This document shows, in pieces, positions 11,482-23,062 of a stretch of 64,000 bases of DNA. The translations under genes were made by a program, and so were the position numbers. Source of the DNA: Puccinia triticina. Its lineage: Eukaryota > Basidiomycota > Pucciniomycetes > Pucciniales > Pucciniaceae. The notes under the pieces are model-generated. The model saw only the letters and a program-made list of their open reading frames with translations. It searched no databases and was not told the DNA's origin. The stretch's first letter is position 1. Each line of letters opens with the position of its first letter. The stretch is from positions 4,464,001 through 4,528,000 of the forward strand of contig NC_070570.1 of the NCBI RefSeq assembly GCF_026914185.1. Reading direction: 5' to 3'.

Positions 11482-11956
11482 TTAATGATTCAGAGGTAGA
11501 CTAGTCCTCGCTCGTTGACAGATAACGGCTGACGACAGCTGTGGCTGGGAATCAACCGGTAAGAAAGAGATGCTCAAGTATTGAGGTCGAGAGAGCCAGT
11601 CCTCGAACAACAAACACAAGTGAGATGGCGAAAAGTCCAAGAAGTTTTGAGTTACTTCTTGATTCCACGCAGTAAGCACACCGGGTGAACAATAGCAAGT
11701 TTATATCCTACAATTTAGAAGGTTCTAGTCCCACTAGGTAAGAATGATTATTAGAAGAAAGATCAACTTCCTGAATTTTGTCTGATACTGAGTTACTTGA
11801 CGGGGAAATCCTTCCCGAGTTGATCCTCCTGATCAGGTTCTTTATCTTTGCAGTTCCAGCACCACTGGCGCAGATTGGATAATGAACATTGCACGATTTG
11901 AAATTTGAATGATCGGAAAGATCCGCTTCTTTAGTTGAGCCTAAGCAACACCCCAA
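11482..11956 (-). other. Exon-like open frames, unidentified
   Basis: Two open stretches (11708-11956 and 11482-11679) upstream of the preceding gene have plausible coding composition. The first contains LGCCLGSTKEAD and an Arg/Ser-rich stretch, but neither has an in-frame ATG and the intron joining them is unclear. They may be exons of a separate gene or 5' exons of the 559-aa gene. I cannot decide from sequence. Confidence 0.2.
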
Positions 11957-13648
11957 TGTACTCTGCTTGACATCTTCAAATCGGATCAGTCAAACTCCAT
12001 GCGGTTATGTACTCGACCTTACACCACGGGAGAACGCCGATGTCAGCTTGTCGGTCCTTTTCGCCGGCAATCTGACCCTCCCCGACCCCCGCTAAACTTT
12101 GTTGGTGGCCGCCGTCGTGCTGTCGAGCGCGATGCCTGAGATATCGTGAGATGGTGTCCTGCGGTCGGGCTGCCTTGTCCTTGGCGTCACCCCGCCCGAT
12201 GGAATGGGCAGGCCGCCGCAGTCGTCAGGCCGCCGTTCCGGGGTTGTGCTCAGGATCGGAGGAGGGAGCCTGCGGTCGGACCGGCCATCGGTTGCCGTCA
12301 ACCCGCCTGCCAGCTGTAGCGGATGGGGGACCCCCGATCCGCTGTCCAAGGATGATCGTGTCAGATTATGAAACGCAACACAGAATGCTTCTTAGCATGT
12401 AAGTCTTCTCTTTAAAGCGGACCCGTGCTGTTGCAAAGCTATGAAACCAGCCCAGTCCCAAACTAACCATGTAAAATGGAACAAAACTTTACCGCAGCTT
12501 TGGCGAGCGATGTTTCAGCCTTTAACCCTGACATTCGGTCAGGTGAGGCGCAAAAGTGTCCTGAACCCTGAACGCCTCAGCGAGAAGGGACACCCGATTA
12601 GTCGGGCCATGAAACAGTCAGTACAGCGACTTGTGCTTATAAAAGAAAGCCATTGCTCCGCCAAAAACTGACCATTATTCCCATCCTCATTCCAAAAACC
12701 TTACTGTTTTGGCACGTTCTCAGCCCTTCTATCAAATAAACTTGCTCGTATAAATCCACCATTAAAACTTAATATTCCTGTCTTTCCAATATTCAAAGTC
12801 CATAAACTACAAATTAACTTTGTCTCTGCTATCGTCCTCAGCGTCTCATCTTTCTCATACGTTCCCCTAATCAATTTCACATAAGACTAATACTCGTATC
12901 CTTCACCTTATCGCATTCACTCCGCGCTTAATTCTTTCTCCTTCAAGGCTTCTATAAAAATCTCAGCTTAGCTACCCTTGCTCTTAGGTAAGAGCAACCA
13001 TTGTCCTTTTCCTGTCTTTCTTGTTCTGCACGACCAAACTCTTATGGAATAAAATCTCTTAGTTTTCCTTAATCTCACAGATCGGACAGTAAGCTCATGT
13101 CCGATGGACCGCCGGAACAAGCTATATTGCTCAGTAGTCCACATTGCTGCATGCAGGTATTTTGGTAAGGGTTGATTTCAACAAACCATACATAACAAAT
13201 CTATTGCCCTTGTCTCTATACAATGGACCCCAACATATGGTTGGGGACCTCAACTAACAGACAGGTTTGGACTACTTGAGCGATGACAAAGGGAGATGAA
13301 ATAACACCCGAAGAGAGGAGAGAGAGAGAAAGAAAGGACAAACAAGTTGAAGAACGCGACAAGAGAAAGGTAGAGAGAGAGGGGGTGAATGAGAGATGGA
13401 TGGATCTCTGGTTTGGGCGGGGGCTTCATGAGCAGATGGTACAGCCTTTCGACTGTTTCTTTGTCCTCTTCTCACGCGGAGCAGGTGCAACTGCTTGGAT
13501 AGCCTCATCAAAGACGTTCTTGAGATCTTCTTGAGTCAGGGCTGACGTACTAATTATTGGGATTGCAAGCACTCAACTGAGGGAATCTGTTGGAAGATTG
13601 AACAGCTGAGTTGATATCTCTATCTAGATGAATCAGAGAAAATAACTA
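11957..13648. other. Intergenic stretch with GC-rich patch and purine-rich tract
   Basis: A GC-rich patch (12060-12350) contains imprecise direct repeats of the word TGCGGTCGG. The 12.7-13.1 kb part is pyrimidine-rich and looks like untranslated or intergenic DNA. A GAGAGA-type purine tract occupies 13290-13400. I see no supportable gene. Confidence 0.45.
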
Positions 13649-13805
13649 TGGTGTTCAAAATTGCATATGTCACGGTTTACATAAAATCATAAAGCCAATT
13701 TTGGCTGGGAGATGTCAGCGTGCATAAAACTTAAAGTGACATCTCCCAGCCAAAATTGCAGTTTATGATTTTATGTAAAAAAATCTTATGCAATTTTGAA
13801 CACCA
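13649..13805. mobile_element. Foldback MITE, family A copy 1 (TA target duplication)
   Basis: The two halves of this 157-bp element are nearly complete reverse complements: TGGTGTTCAAAATTGCATA at the left matches the right end, and AATTTTGGCTGGGAGATGTCA is mirrored in the middle. TA dinucleotides flank both sides, as for Tc1/mariner-type MITEs. No coding capacity. Confidence 0.8.
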
Positions 13806-14020
13806 TAAACATCCAGGGGGTATCAATTTGTTTCCGGAATTCAGTGTGCAGTGCTGCCCAAGGGAGTGTTAAATAAAGGAGGTCAAGCAATGGAACCTTT
13901 GATCTGCAGTGGCGCAGCCGCCTTGGCCTCTAGCTTTTTTATTAAAATTTTGCAATTTTTGTCTGGTCAGATTCTTCTGGAGACACTAACTCTGAACTTT
14001 GAATGGCTATTGAAAAATTA

Positions 14021-14126
14021 TTGGGGGACTTCCTGCCAATTTAGGAAGTAGGTTATTTCCTATTTTCTATTCCTTATCCAAAAGTAGAAGTTGGATGGTA
14101 TTGTAAACCAAAGGGAAGTCCTCCAA
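14021..14126. mobile_element. Short MITE, family B copy 1
   Basis: Ends are TTGGGGGACTTCC and its near complement GGAAGTCCTCCAA. The same termini bound 33552-33722 and 34391-34530. The 106-bp interior is AT-rich and non-coding. Confidence 0.6.
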
Positions 14127-14216
14127 TGTTAAAATTTGGTAAGAATTGGCCATGAAGTTGTCTAAATGGATGATCCTAATGTGTTAGATGAAATTTGTGG
14201 ATCCTTGAAGCAGCTA

Positions 14217-14384
14217 TGGTGTTGAAAAATTGCATATACAATTGTTTGCATAAGAGTATAAAGCAAATTTTGGCTGGGAACATGTTAACGTGCATACACT
14301 TATGATGAAATCAGTTGAGATCTCCCAGACCAAATCACAGTTTATGCTGTTATGGCAAAAAATATTATGCAATTTTGAACCCCA
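14217..14384. mobile_element. Foldback MITE, family A copy 2
   Basis: This diverged relative of 13649-13805 has ends TGGTGTTGAAAAATTGCATA and TATGCAATTTTGAACCCCA, TA on both sides, and the internal words TTTTGGCTGGGA and TCTCCCAGACCAAA. Divergence between its own arms is greater than in copy 1, so it is older. Confidence 0.75.
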
Positions 14385-16102
14385 TAAGCTTCAAATTAAT
14401 GCCAAAACCTTAAAGAAAGGATGCATTTCTGTTCAGAGAATTTGAAGATTCTGAGGTTGAACTGACATGAGTACATAACAATGACCAATGCGCCCTTCAG
14501 TGCAAAGTCATAGATTTTTGGCTACAAGTTGTTGAGTCATCCATCCTTGCTAAAACTTGTCACATACAAGGGGTCCCAGCCAGTTTTATCCACATGTATG
14601 TTTTTGATCTGAGAGACCTAAAATGTTCTAAGCCATACTACCATATGAATTCTTCCTCTTTCAACCTGATTAATGACTGAAACCATTGGTTGGGCAAAAG
14701 ATTGGACCAAGAAGCCATGTTGGGCTCTGGAAGATGCAGAGATGCCATGAGCTGCTGAGAATCAAATTTTCCTTGGTGATGCATTTCTTCAGGATCTGTC
14801 CTGGAAGGTTCTTCCAGTTTGTGAGTCAAACTCTATCCAACACAGTCTCATGGAGGGCATTTTCCCCACCCTGAGGCCAACCTTACTTTAACTTTTACTC
14901 TTCTCCATGATTGTAAAATCATACTATATGTACTACTATTTTTGCATTTTTCAACTTGGACACCACTGTTGTTACAGGATTATGGCTTTAGGGTTTATTA
15001 CATATTTTTCATCTCCATATTTCATATTCACATTACATACTTGTAGATTGTATAAATACCTTACTGCTCTTGAAATACTATTTTCCCCTTGGGGGAGTTT
15101 TCCTATTTCATCCTCCATATATTCCCAGTGATGCTTTTATAGCCACTGCCCTGTGTGATATTTAGTCACCAAACAACATCTTTCCTGCTGTTTTTTTTTC
15201 TAGGAAATACCCTCATCCATCCCCTTCAAGGGTGTTTTGAAAAGTGATCACAACAAGAAGACAAATATCTCTGGTGAATTATTTCACTGAAATGCAAGGA
15301 ACCTGTCAAGGTAGGAAGGTCCGACCAACGCTAGTCTCAATAACATCAATAGGAGTTGTGATTTTATGTCTGATGGTCAAAGACGTATACAACCGCAGTA
15401 CAGGAGCAAGTGCACTGGGGAATGGACAAGCAAAATTTGGGTTCAATTCACATTTGATGAAAGAATCTTTTGATCATTCCAAGCTGCATCATATGGGTGA
15501 ACAGGCCCAACATAACCATACTCACTCTGAGGAACTCATATCTTCCGCACCCAGAAGACCTAAGACTCCTGCTGCCCATTTTCCGGCTTCAATTCTCATT
15601 GCACACTGTCCTTCGTGTAAGTCAATCATCATAATCATAATATGTCAATTGAAATACTGGCACATTTACAAAAACTGTGCCAACCATCATTTGTTTTCTT
15701 TTTTGAATGAAAATAACAATCCAAAAACATGTAGATAAATCTGGGCACTCAATGGTTGATCAACTCATTTCAAAGAAAATGAACATCCATGTGAAACTGG
15801 CACCATGTAAAGGTACCTTGATCAACATGAAAGCAAAAGAGCAAGGCGAAGGGATATGAGTGATAAACCACAAGCATGGGAAGCAAGCTTCCACAAAATC
15901 ACTGAAAAATACAAAAAGATGACTCATCTGGTTTTCCAATTGCTAGGAGATATTAGAAAGAAGGATAAATGTTGAGCCCAATGGAGAGGTTTTTTTGGTG
16001 CTGATAAATTGATGTAATTATAGCTATCTTCATTAGAGATATGTGCAACAGTTACATGATTGATTCAATCATCCATGAGATGAGTTGTGAGGCTTCTAGT
16101 TA

Positions 16103-16262
16103 TGGTATTCCAATTTGACTTGCATAAAATCACAAAACCATCAAATCTCAAACTTCCAAGCTGAAATAAATATGTACCACCACATGAAAAATCATGATCA
16201 CAAGTTTCATGAATTTATGATTTTATGCATTGAAAATTTTATTTTTTCAACTTTGAAGACCA
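16103..16262. mobile_element. Foldback MITE, family A copy 3 (degraded)
   Basis: The termini TGGTATTCCAATTTGACTT and ACTTTGAAGACCA and the inner complementary segments CATAAAATCA and TGATTTTATG match the layout of copies 1 and 2 with many substitutions. Confidence 0.55.
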
Positions 16263-17654
16263 TCAGTGCAATGAAGGAATTCTACCTAACCAGAACTTCT
16301 CTCACTACAAACATAGTTTGGTAGTCTGGCGGATTGATTCAATCACATCCTGAGGTATTGCCAAGAGGCTGTTGAAAATGGGTGATGTGGCGCTCCTCTC
16401 AGGTGATTGGAACCTTGGTGGAGGAGTAAATTGCCTTGATGTACTCTGAGATCAATGCCGTTGCCAGGTATCAGGGTGACCTTGTAGTTCTGGTTGGGTG
16501 TTTTGAAGCCTTTGAAAAAACCTATGTGATTGTGGCCACAACTGACCAAGAATTCAATCATCTCACAAATCTGAGAGAAAAAACAGAAAAATTACCACTG
16601 CTAGTAGTACCCACCTGTTAGGCGGTGCCAGGTGGATTAGTTGGTCCCTGTTTTGTACAAAATCAGAGGTGGTACCCAAGTCCAAACAGTTATTCTCTAG
16701 TTCAATTTTGGAGTACACAGGATCACCATTGGAGGGGGGGTTATGCGGTAGGAGAGGGTGCCTCTTCAACTGCATAACTATGTGGTTAGAAAGCCTCTAG
16801 AAACACATTGAAAATTATGTGGTTTCAAGGGTATTTTCAACTTGATTTCTCTCATTTTTCCTTGAAGAACCCACCAAACCTCAAAAATATTGTGCAGTGT
16901 CAGGGATATTTCCCAAGTGCCTATGTATACTGATGGGAATTTTGTTTATACTGAAAAACAAAGCCTGTGTGTGGAAGTGAAAGGGGGAAACAACTTGAAA
17001 TGTTCTTGATCTTCATTTCAATGTAATTTTTTGTTGAGGTGACTCATCTGTTGTCTGCTTCAATCTATGTTTCACGTACATGTCACACTAGGTGAAACTC
17101 TTTTTTCATTTCTCAAATCTCTCTATATAGCCTGGAGCATCAGTGTTGGTTGGACTCCTCCCTCATCCTTCCAACACTCATCACACTTGCATTTGCTGCT
17201 CCAGCTTCTGGCATAATTTTTCTCAAGTGTACTGAGCTTAAATTCTTTGAAAGCCTTTGTTGCATTGTTTAAATATTCTCATTCAGCTAGATCATGTGCA
17301 TAGAGTGTTTTGCCAACACAGGATAGATAAATTGAGGTCAAGTTTCTCTCAATGAGCTTGATAATGCTGGTGATCAGTTCAACAGACATTCTGTTGTTTT
17401 TTTTTTGAGATGTTTAGATAGAGATTGATGCACAAGATTCAGGTGACTAGGGTTGGTGAACTATGTGGTTATAGCAAAGTTTTGCCCTGGTTTTGGGTCC
17501 AAGCAGGTATGTGGTGTTATGTGATATAGCCCCCCAAAAAACCATTTTTGCCCACACCAACTAAGATGGAATGAAACCCCTATGTGGCAGGGGGGGTTGT
17601 GTGGTTTCACAGGTATGCCTTTTCACATTTTTGACTGTCCCACTTTTTTTTTTT

Positions 17655-17760
17655 TTGAGTGAACATTGGTCTACCCCAATAATTTTGGAGTGGATGATGT
17701 TCACTCCCAAATTATTGGAGTAGACCTTCCACTCCAATATTTTGGAGTACATGTAGTACA
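17655..17760. repeat. Cluster of ACTCCAA/TTGGAGT palindromes, copy 1
   Basis: Several 17-20-bp near-palindromes of the form ACTCCAA-N(3-6)-TTGGAGT follow each other here. The cluster ends with TTTTGGAGTACAT followed by G/C-TAGT, the same ending as the second cluster at 28600-28822. Confidence 0.7.
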
Positions 17761-18644
17761 AGTTGGTTACTATTTAGCCTGCCCCCTCATGTTAACTTCA
17801 GGTCACATCTCCCTCCCTCCAAACAAGGTGTGAGGAGTTAAGCCAGAATGGCAGGACTGAGGGATAGTTCTTTGATGGGAGAACATGACACACACAGTGA
17901 ATAAAAAGGAAAAGGAAGTGTTCAGTCTCAGGGAGGCCAAGATGTCAAGCCAGTTCCAGCTTGAAATCTGAGCTCCAGTTGTTCATGATGTTGAGCCTAA
18001 TGAGCTCCGGCTTGCCCACCACCTACCTCTTTTCCCAACAGATAGTTCTCTCACTACAAATCCGCAAACTCCATCAGTCGTTCCGTTTTCTGATGCAGAT
18101 GATGTTGATTGCACCAATCAAAAGAAGAAAAACACAAAATAAGGTCAGAGGAAGAAAACAACAGCGGATGAGACAAAGGAGAGGAGGATCGCGAAGATGG
18201 TACTGCATTGAAGATAAGTTAAAAAGGAAAAAAGAGCGAAGGGACAAAACAAAAGGGATGTTGTCGAAACATGAGAAAAAAAAGGAACGGTAAAACAAGA
18301 ACATGTTGGGAGGACATGCTGGGTTGGTTTTGTTTGAAAGAAATACTTTGATAAAAAGAAAGAAAGAAAGAAAGAGAGGCTAATGTGGTACTACTATGAG
18401 GGAGAATGAAAAGTCAGGCTACACACAAACAGGAAGAGTAATGTCAATGTATATATAAGATGGTTTTTGTAGATTTTAGAGGATGTGCGGCGGACCGAAG
18501 TGGATAAGAAAGAGAGTGATATGGAAGAACAACAAGGATGCCAAAGAAAATGAAAGACGAAACAGGGATGGAATTGCGAAGCAAGGACGAAAGCAGAAAG
18601 AGCGTTTTTAGTATTTTTGAGTAGAACAGGAAGGAGAGTTGTGA

Positions 18645-19652
18645 TCAGAGGGATTGGGAGGGGTCGTCGAATTGGTTGTCGGAGGGAAGACAGTCGATCC
18701 AGTTGCGGGTAGACTGTTCCTTGAGTTTGGACTGAAGTGCGTCGCGTTTCCAGCTCTCGACGTCGGCGGAGAGGCTGGACTTGTCGATATCTCTGAGCGA
18801 GAGCCGGTCGACGAGGGAGGCGAGGGAGACGGAGGATTTCTGGGACATGGAGCGGATCTTGCGGGGGAGCTGTGCGGAGGGGAAGATAGGGTTGGCGGGG
18901 AGGAGGGACGCGGGCTGGGTGGCACTGGTCGGCACCGGCGGGACCTCGCAAGCTTTGCTGCTGCTGCTGCTGCTACTTATGCAGGGCGCTGCTGTTTCGT
19001 GCTCGTCGTGGGCCGTGCTCCGGGGCGCCTCGTCCGATGCGTCCACAGGGTACTTCTTCTTCCAAGCCGCGCTGATGTCAAGCAGCATCTGCGCCTGGGT
19101 CTCCATGAGCTTCTTCAGGGCTATCGAGGTGGCCCGGGAGCGCAACGGGCTCAGGACCGAGTCCGGCGACGAGTCGCGCGAGGTGTAGGGGTGGTCAAAG
19201 TAGTGCGGCTCGTCGTATTCCTGGTCCGGCGTCGAGACTGGAGAGCGCTCGAAGTACGGCGTAAATTGGCCGTCCTGGGGATCAATCAGCTGGAGAGGGA
19301 AATACAAATCGATCAGCAGGCTTTTCTATCGTGCATGGGGTGGCCGCCGGGGCTTACAAAGTTTGGCATGGGAATCGACAGCTTAAGCTCGTCCATCTTC
19401 GGCTGCTCTGAGTCGCCGAGCAGTTCTGCAAGATGCTTGTCGTCGTGACATTCGACGGTCGAATTGAACCGGTCGTATTCGGGCATCAAGTCGAGCCCTT
19501 TGCTGACCGATAATTGGTGGTCCTCGTTGGATTGGTTGACCTGGAAAATTAGATGACAGGACTCAGGACTCTGCTTGACGTCTGTGATATTGAGCCACTA
19601 ACGGAAGACTTACGCGTTGGGATTGGAGTTGGAGAAGAGATGAGGAATCCAT
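18645..19652 (-). CDS. Hypothetical Ser-rich protein, 288 aa, 3 exons
   Basis: Exons are 19614-19652, 19358-19540 and 18645-19289, with GTAAGT and GTAAGC donors, CAG acceptors and phase 0 throughout. The protein starts MDSSSLLQLQSQR. Its middle has acidic, proline- and serine-rich sequence with several SP sites (SPVSTPD, SSPDS, LSPLRS). A predicted helix (ALKKLMETQAQMLLDISAAWKKK) follows, then a run of seven serines and a C-terminal helical segment with LASLVDRLSLRDI. There is no signal peptide or membrane segment. The composition suggests a nuclear or cytoplasmic regulatory protein, but I recognise no family. Local DNA is GC-rich compared with the flanks, typical of genes here. Confidence 0.72.
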
Positions 19653-22327
19653 GCTGTATATCAAGTCGGTGGAGAAGCTCAGGTTGTATGCTGCAATAAT
19701 ATATAAACGGTGGTATCTGGGTGTTGGTCCTAGTCGGGGGATGGCGTGAGGGAGGTAGTTCGTCAGTGGAGTGGGGTGTGTGTGATGAAGGCCAGGGTGT
19801 GTGAGTGTGGTCTCCGGGGGAAGTGGGGTGGGAGGGGCGGGGTATAAATAGCCCTGGCTAAGTACATACACATCCCCTGCTGTAAATACATACCTCGACC
19901 GATGATCATTAACGTTTCACATAATTTGTGTCAGATTAAGGTTTGGCCCTCCCCTGCAGCCCTTGCCCGCCATCCCTGTCGCGGCTGGGCCCGGCCGATA
20001 CATACATAAGTCGGACCAATGGGCATTGAAGCCCGCCACACACACGCAGAGTGAGGAGAAGGCTCGACTTGCGCACAGAGAATTGAAGAAGCAGCACGAA
20101 AGGACAAGACCAGTCGGCCCTGCCCCGCCCCCTGGAATCTGGACTCAACTTGTTTCAGGTCAGCATCTGGGCAAGATGACATATCCGTGCCCCCGCCAGA
20201 ACATTCTCGCTCACCTGCCCTCGCCCTGACCTGTCCTGACGGCCGGTGTCTGCTTTTGCCACTTGAGCCCCCTGCAGACCCACTCGAGGGCTGTGAACAC
20301 TTGAGACGGGCCAAGACCTCTGGCAACGGAGTCAGTGCCAACGGTCTCGTCCAGGATTATGTACCGCATGTATGTATACAACATTAGCAGTACACGCATC
20401 CGATTCCAAGCTCTCATGAGGATCTACGAATCCGAGTCACGAGTCGAGCTGGATGGCTGATGATGCTTTCATGTCATTAATTGGTGGGACACAACGCGGG
20501 CTGCGTACACACACAGAGAAGCCAGGAAGGGTAGACAATCACAAATGATGGGAACACTCATGTTGGACCAGAGTGGGACGGATCACGCGGCCGCTCCCTA
20601 GGTCTAGTGACTTTGATGGAACAGGCCAACATCACTCACACTGTGCTGCTGGTTATCTACACAAGAATAAATTCCTTTTGCCGCAAAAAACAAGCACTGA
20701 GTTGCCACCAGATCCTCACCAGGAATTATTTATACAGCTATTTCTAGCCTCTGGTCCATGCATAGAATTTCACAAAAACTTTGCTCCTTACTTTCCAGCT
20801 GTTTCAGAAATCCCAACCTGCCAGAAATTTTCCAGAAATCCTTGTGACAGATGTTGTAAGATTGGTGTTAAAGTTGTCAACATGCTTCTGTAACAAACTT
20901 GAGAATTAACAACATTTACAGACTTGCTTTATTCCTTCACTCATGGAAATTGCTACAAATTTTCTGCTGTTGTATCCGGTGGTTTCATCTGGGTATTTGG
21001 TTTATCTGGCTTTTTATCACCATTTTATTCTTTCTCATTGCTTTCCCTTTTTAAGCAAAAGCTGGGGAAGCTTGAAGGAATCTGATTGTGAGGTGATTAC
21101 TGCATTCTATTATGCTGTTTACAGGTCCACAGGGACTTTTTGGATGTAATTATTTGTTTTTCTTTATTTGTGTAAATGATTTGAAACCACATTGCACAAA
21201 CAGTCCAGCCATTTTCCCTTGCACATTACCTGACTTTTGATGTATGCATTATTCATCCAAATCTATCTCAAGTACCTGCCACACTTCATGCATAACATGC
21301 CCCTCTGGATTGCCAGCCCCAGTATGGACCCTTTGACATTACTGTCATGGTCTGATCAAGGGGGAGGAAGAGATGTTCAAGGGTCTGGGGTGCAGGGGTT
21401 CAGGATCCTAGTATGGTAGATTGCAGGATGGGGGAGGGGCCTGGATCTCCAGCCTCTCAAACCAATATAAATGTGTGTTTTGTGACATGTACGTGTCAGC
21501 TATGTACATGAGAACAAGAACCTATTCTGTGGAGCCCGCGCTATGGCTCATAACAATTACTTCACCCGCCTTATTCAATTATCAGTGAAGGAAGTGGATC
21601 AAATCAAAATGGCTAGCTCACTGCCATCATGATTGGCTGAGTTTATCTCAGTTAGACTGGGATGGACTTGTCCCATTTGGAATTGGTTAACCTCAACCAG
21701 GAGGAATTTTCATCTGTGGACCTCAGTCAAAAGGTATGCTGGCATGTTTGGTATATTGATTATATTTGAGTGCCACTGATTATGGAGTAACTGCAAAATA
21801 CAAGCTCCAAGAGAGACTCTCACTAACACACCAGGGAAGGGATATTATTTCTTCAAAGCAGCCAAAAAGAAAACATTGCCACAAAGGCAAGATATCCCCT
21901 ACATGAGGAAGTTCATGCCAAAATGTTACAATAGTGACACTCACCAGTCAATTATTATCTGCTTAATCAGTGCCTCTCATCAAATTCCTTCTAATTTTTC
22001 CTATTTAATTTCTGGGACAGTAGTCTCAACCAAATTGACAAATGGTTAATTTTTTCAAAAATAAGCCTCTGAAATGACTTTTGAGTTTTTTTTTTTACAT
22101 TTCCTGGAAATTGGGAATTTTTTTTCAATGGGGTGTCAATCCACAGCTTGGTCATACCATACAGTATTTTCTTCAAGAAGTGTGGAATTTTATTCTATAC
22201 CAATTGAAGAGAAAAACCACACCCAAAAAGTCCAACTGTGACATGCAAGCAAGTTCAAATTGGACAAAAGCCTCTCCTGCACTCTGTGAGTTTCACGGAT
22301 AGGTTGTAGAAGCTTGGAAACTGGCTT
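19653..22327. other. Intergenic stretch
   Basis: A TATA-like motif (TATAAATAG, about 19848-19856) reads on the plus strand, away from the neighbouring gene. The first ~700 bp are GC-rich and the remainder AT-rich. No frame is supportable as a gene. Confidence 0.4.
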
Positions 22328-22658
22328 CAACGGTGGGCCGCTACGCTACATTTAGTCAGTAGTTCAGTGCAGCGTAGCGGATCTAAACTACCAATGACGG
22401 GGTTTTCTGTTAGCAGGCAGTGATTGCCCGCTACCGCTAACAGGCCCCCCTTGAAACTACAGGGCCTCTATCGCCGCTATCAGCGCTAGCAGTGCTATTC
22501 AACCGCTAAAAAAGCTGATAGCGCTGTTAGCGCCCGTTAGTGTAGCGTAGCGGCCCGTAGCGGGCGCTACAGCTAACGGCACTGTGTCAGGAACTACACC
22601 ACGCTAAACTAGCGGATAGCGCACGCTACGGATAGTTTAGCGTAGCGGCCCACCGTTG
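22328..22658. mobile_element. hAT-like MITE (331 bp), CGCTA-tiled
   Basis: The termini are a perfect 21-bp inverted repeat starting CAACGGTGGGCCGCTACG, sharing CAACGGTG with the 6755-7126 element. The interior is saturated with CTACGCTA/TAGCGTAGCG and CCGCTA words in both orientations and codes for nothing. Flanks read ACTGGCTT and AGTGGCTT (7 of 8 match, offset one base on the right), an imperfect hAT-type target duplication. Confidence 0.78.
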
Positions 22659-22975
22659 CAGTGGCTTGCATTAGCAACAAAATTTTTCAGGAGTGTTCAA
22701 ATTGACCGGAACTGACCAGGCATCAATATGTATGATGCGCAGATGAGAACACATAAAGATTTCAGCTTCAGAAAAGCTTGTGCAGCTCAGGTGTTGCTGA
22801 AAATCTTTCTTTTGCCCAATTTTTTAAGTTTATGCAGGAATTCATGTGCATAAGCAGTCATACCCTCCAGGAAAATCATTTTGTTTTGGTGTATCAGTCT
22901 CAGCAATACCACAAGAAGGCTCTCTCCTAGCCACACATGTCAGATTAAGAGCCTGTCTGCTCACTTTCTTCTTCA

Positions 22976-23062
22976 TTTCCTGTCTGGCCATGTGGCCTTT
23001 TTCTTGTCCTGTCTGGCCATGTGGCCTTTTCCTGTTCTGTCTGACCAAGTGGTCCTCCTTTT
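22976..23062. repeat. ~29-bp tandem repeat, 3 copies
   Basis: The word CCTGTCTGGCCATGTGGCC recurs twice and a variant CTGTCTGACCAAGTGGTCC a third time, spaced about 29 bp apart. It is non-coding as far as I can tell. Confidence 0.75.

Larger units (their letters stand above)
14385..18644. other. AT-rich gene-poor stretch
   Basis: Besides a third family-A MITE (16103-16262) and a palindrome cluster (17655-17760) I see no gene. An open stretch at about 15.24-15.74 kb would give ~164 residues with one hydrophobic segment, but it has no ATG start and low-complexity composition, so I do not call it. Confidence 0.45.

Noticed and set aside
13283..13534. Charged Arg/Glu-rich 83-residue frame
   Set aside because: It comes from a GAGAGA purine tract, with no neighbours to splice to.
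18654..19448. 264-residue plus-strand frame opposite the Ser-rich gene
   Set aside because: Gly/Val/Arg-rich shadow without motif or splice support; the minus strand has three exons with consistent phases.
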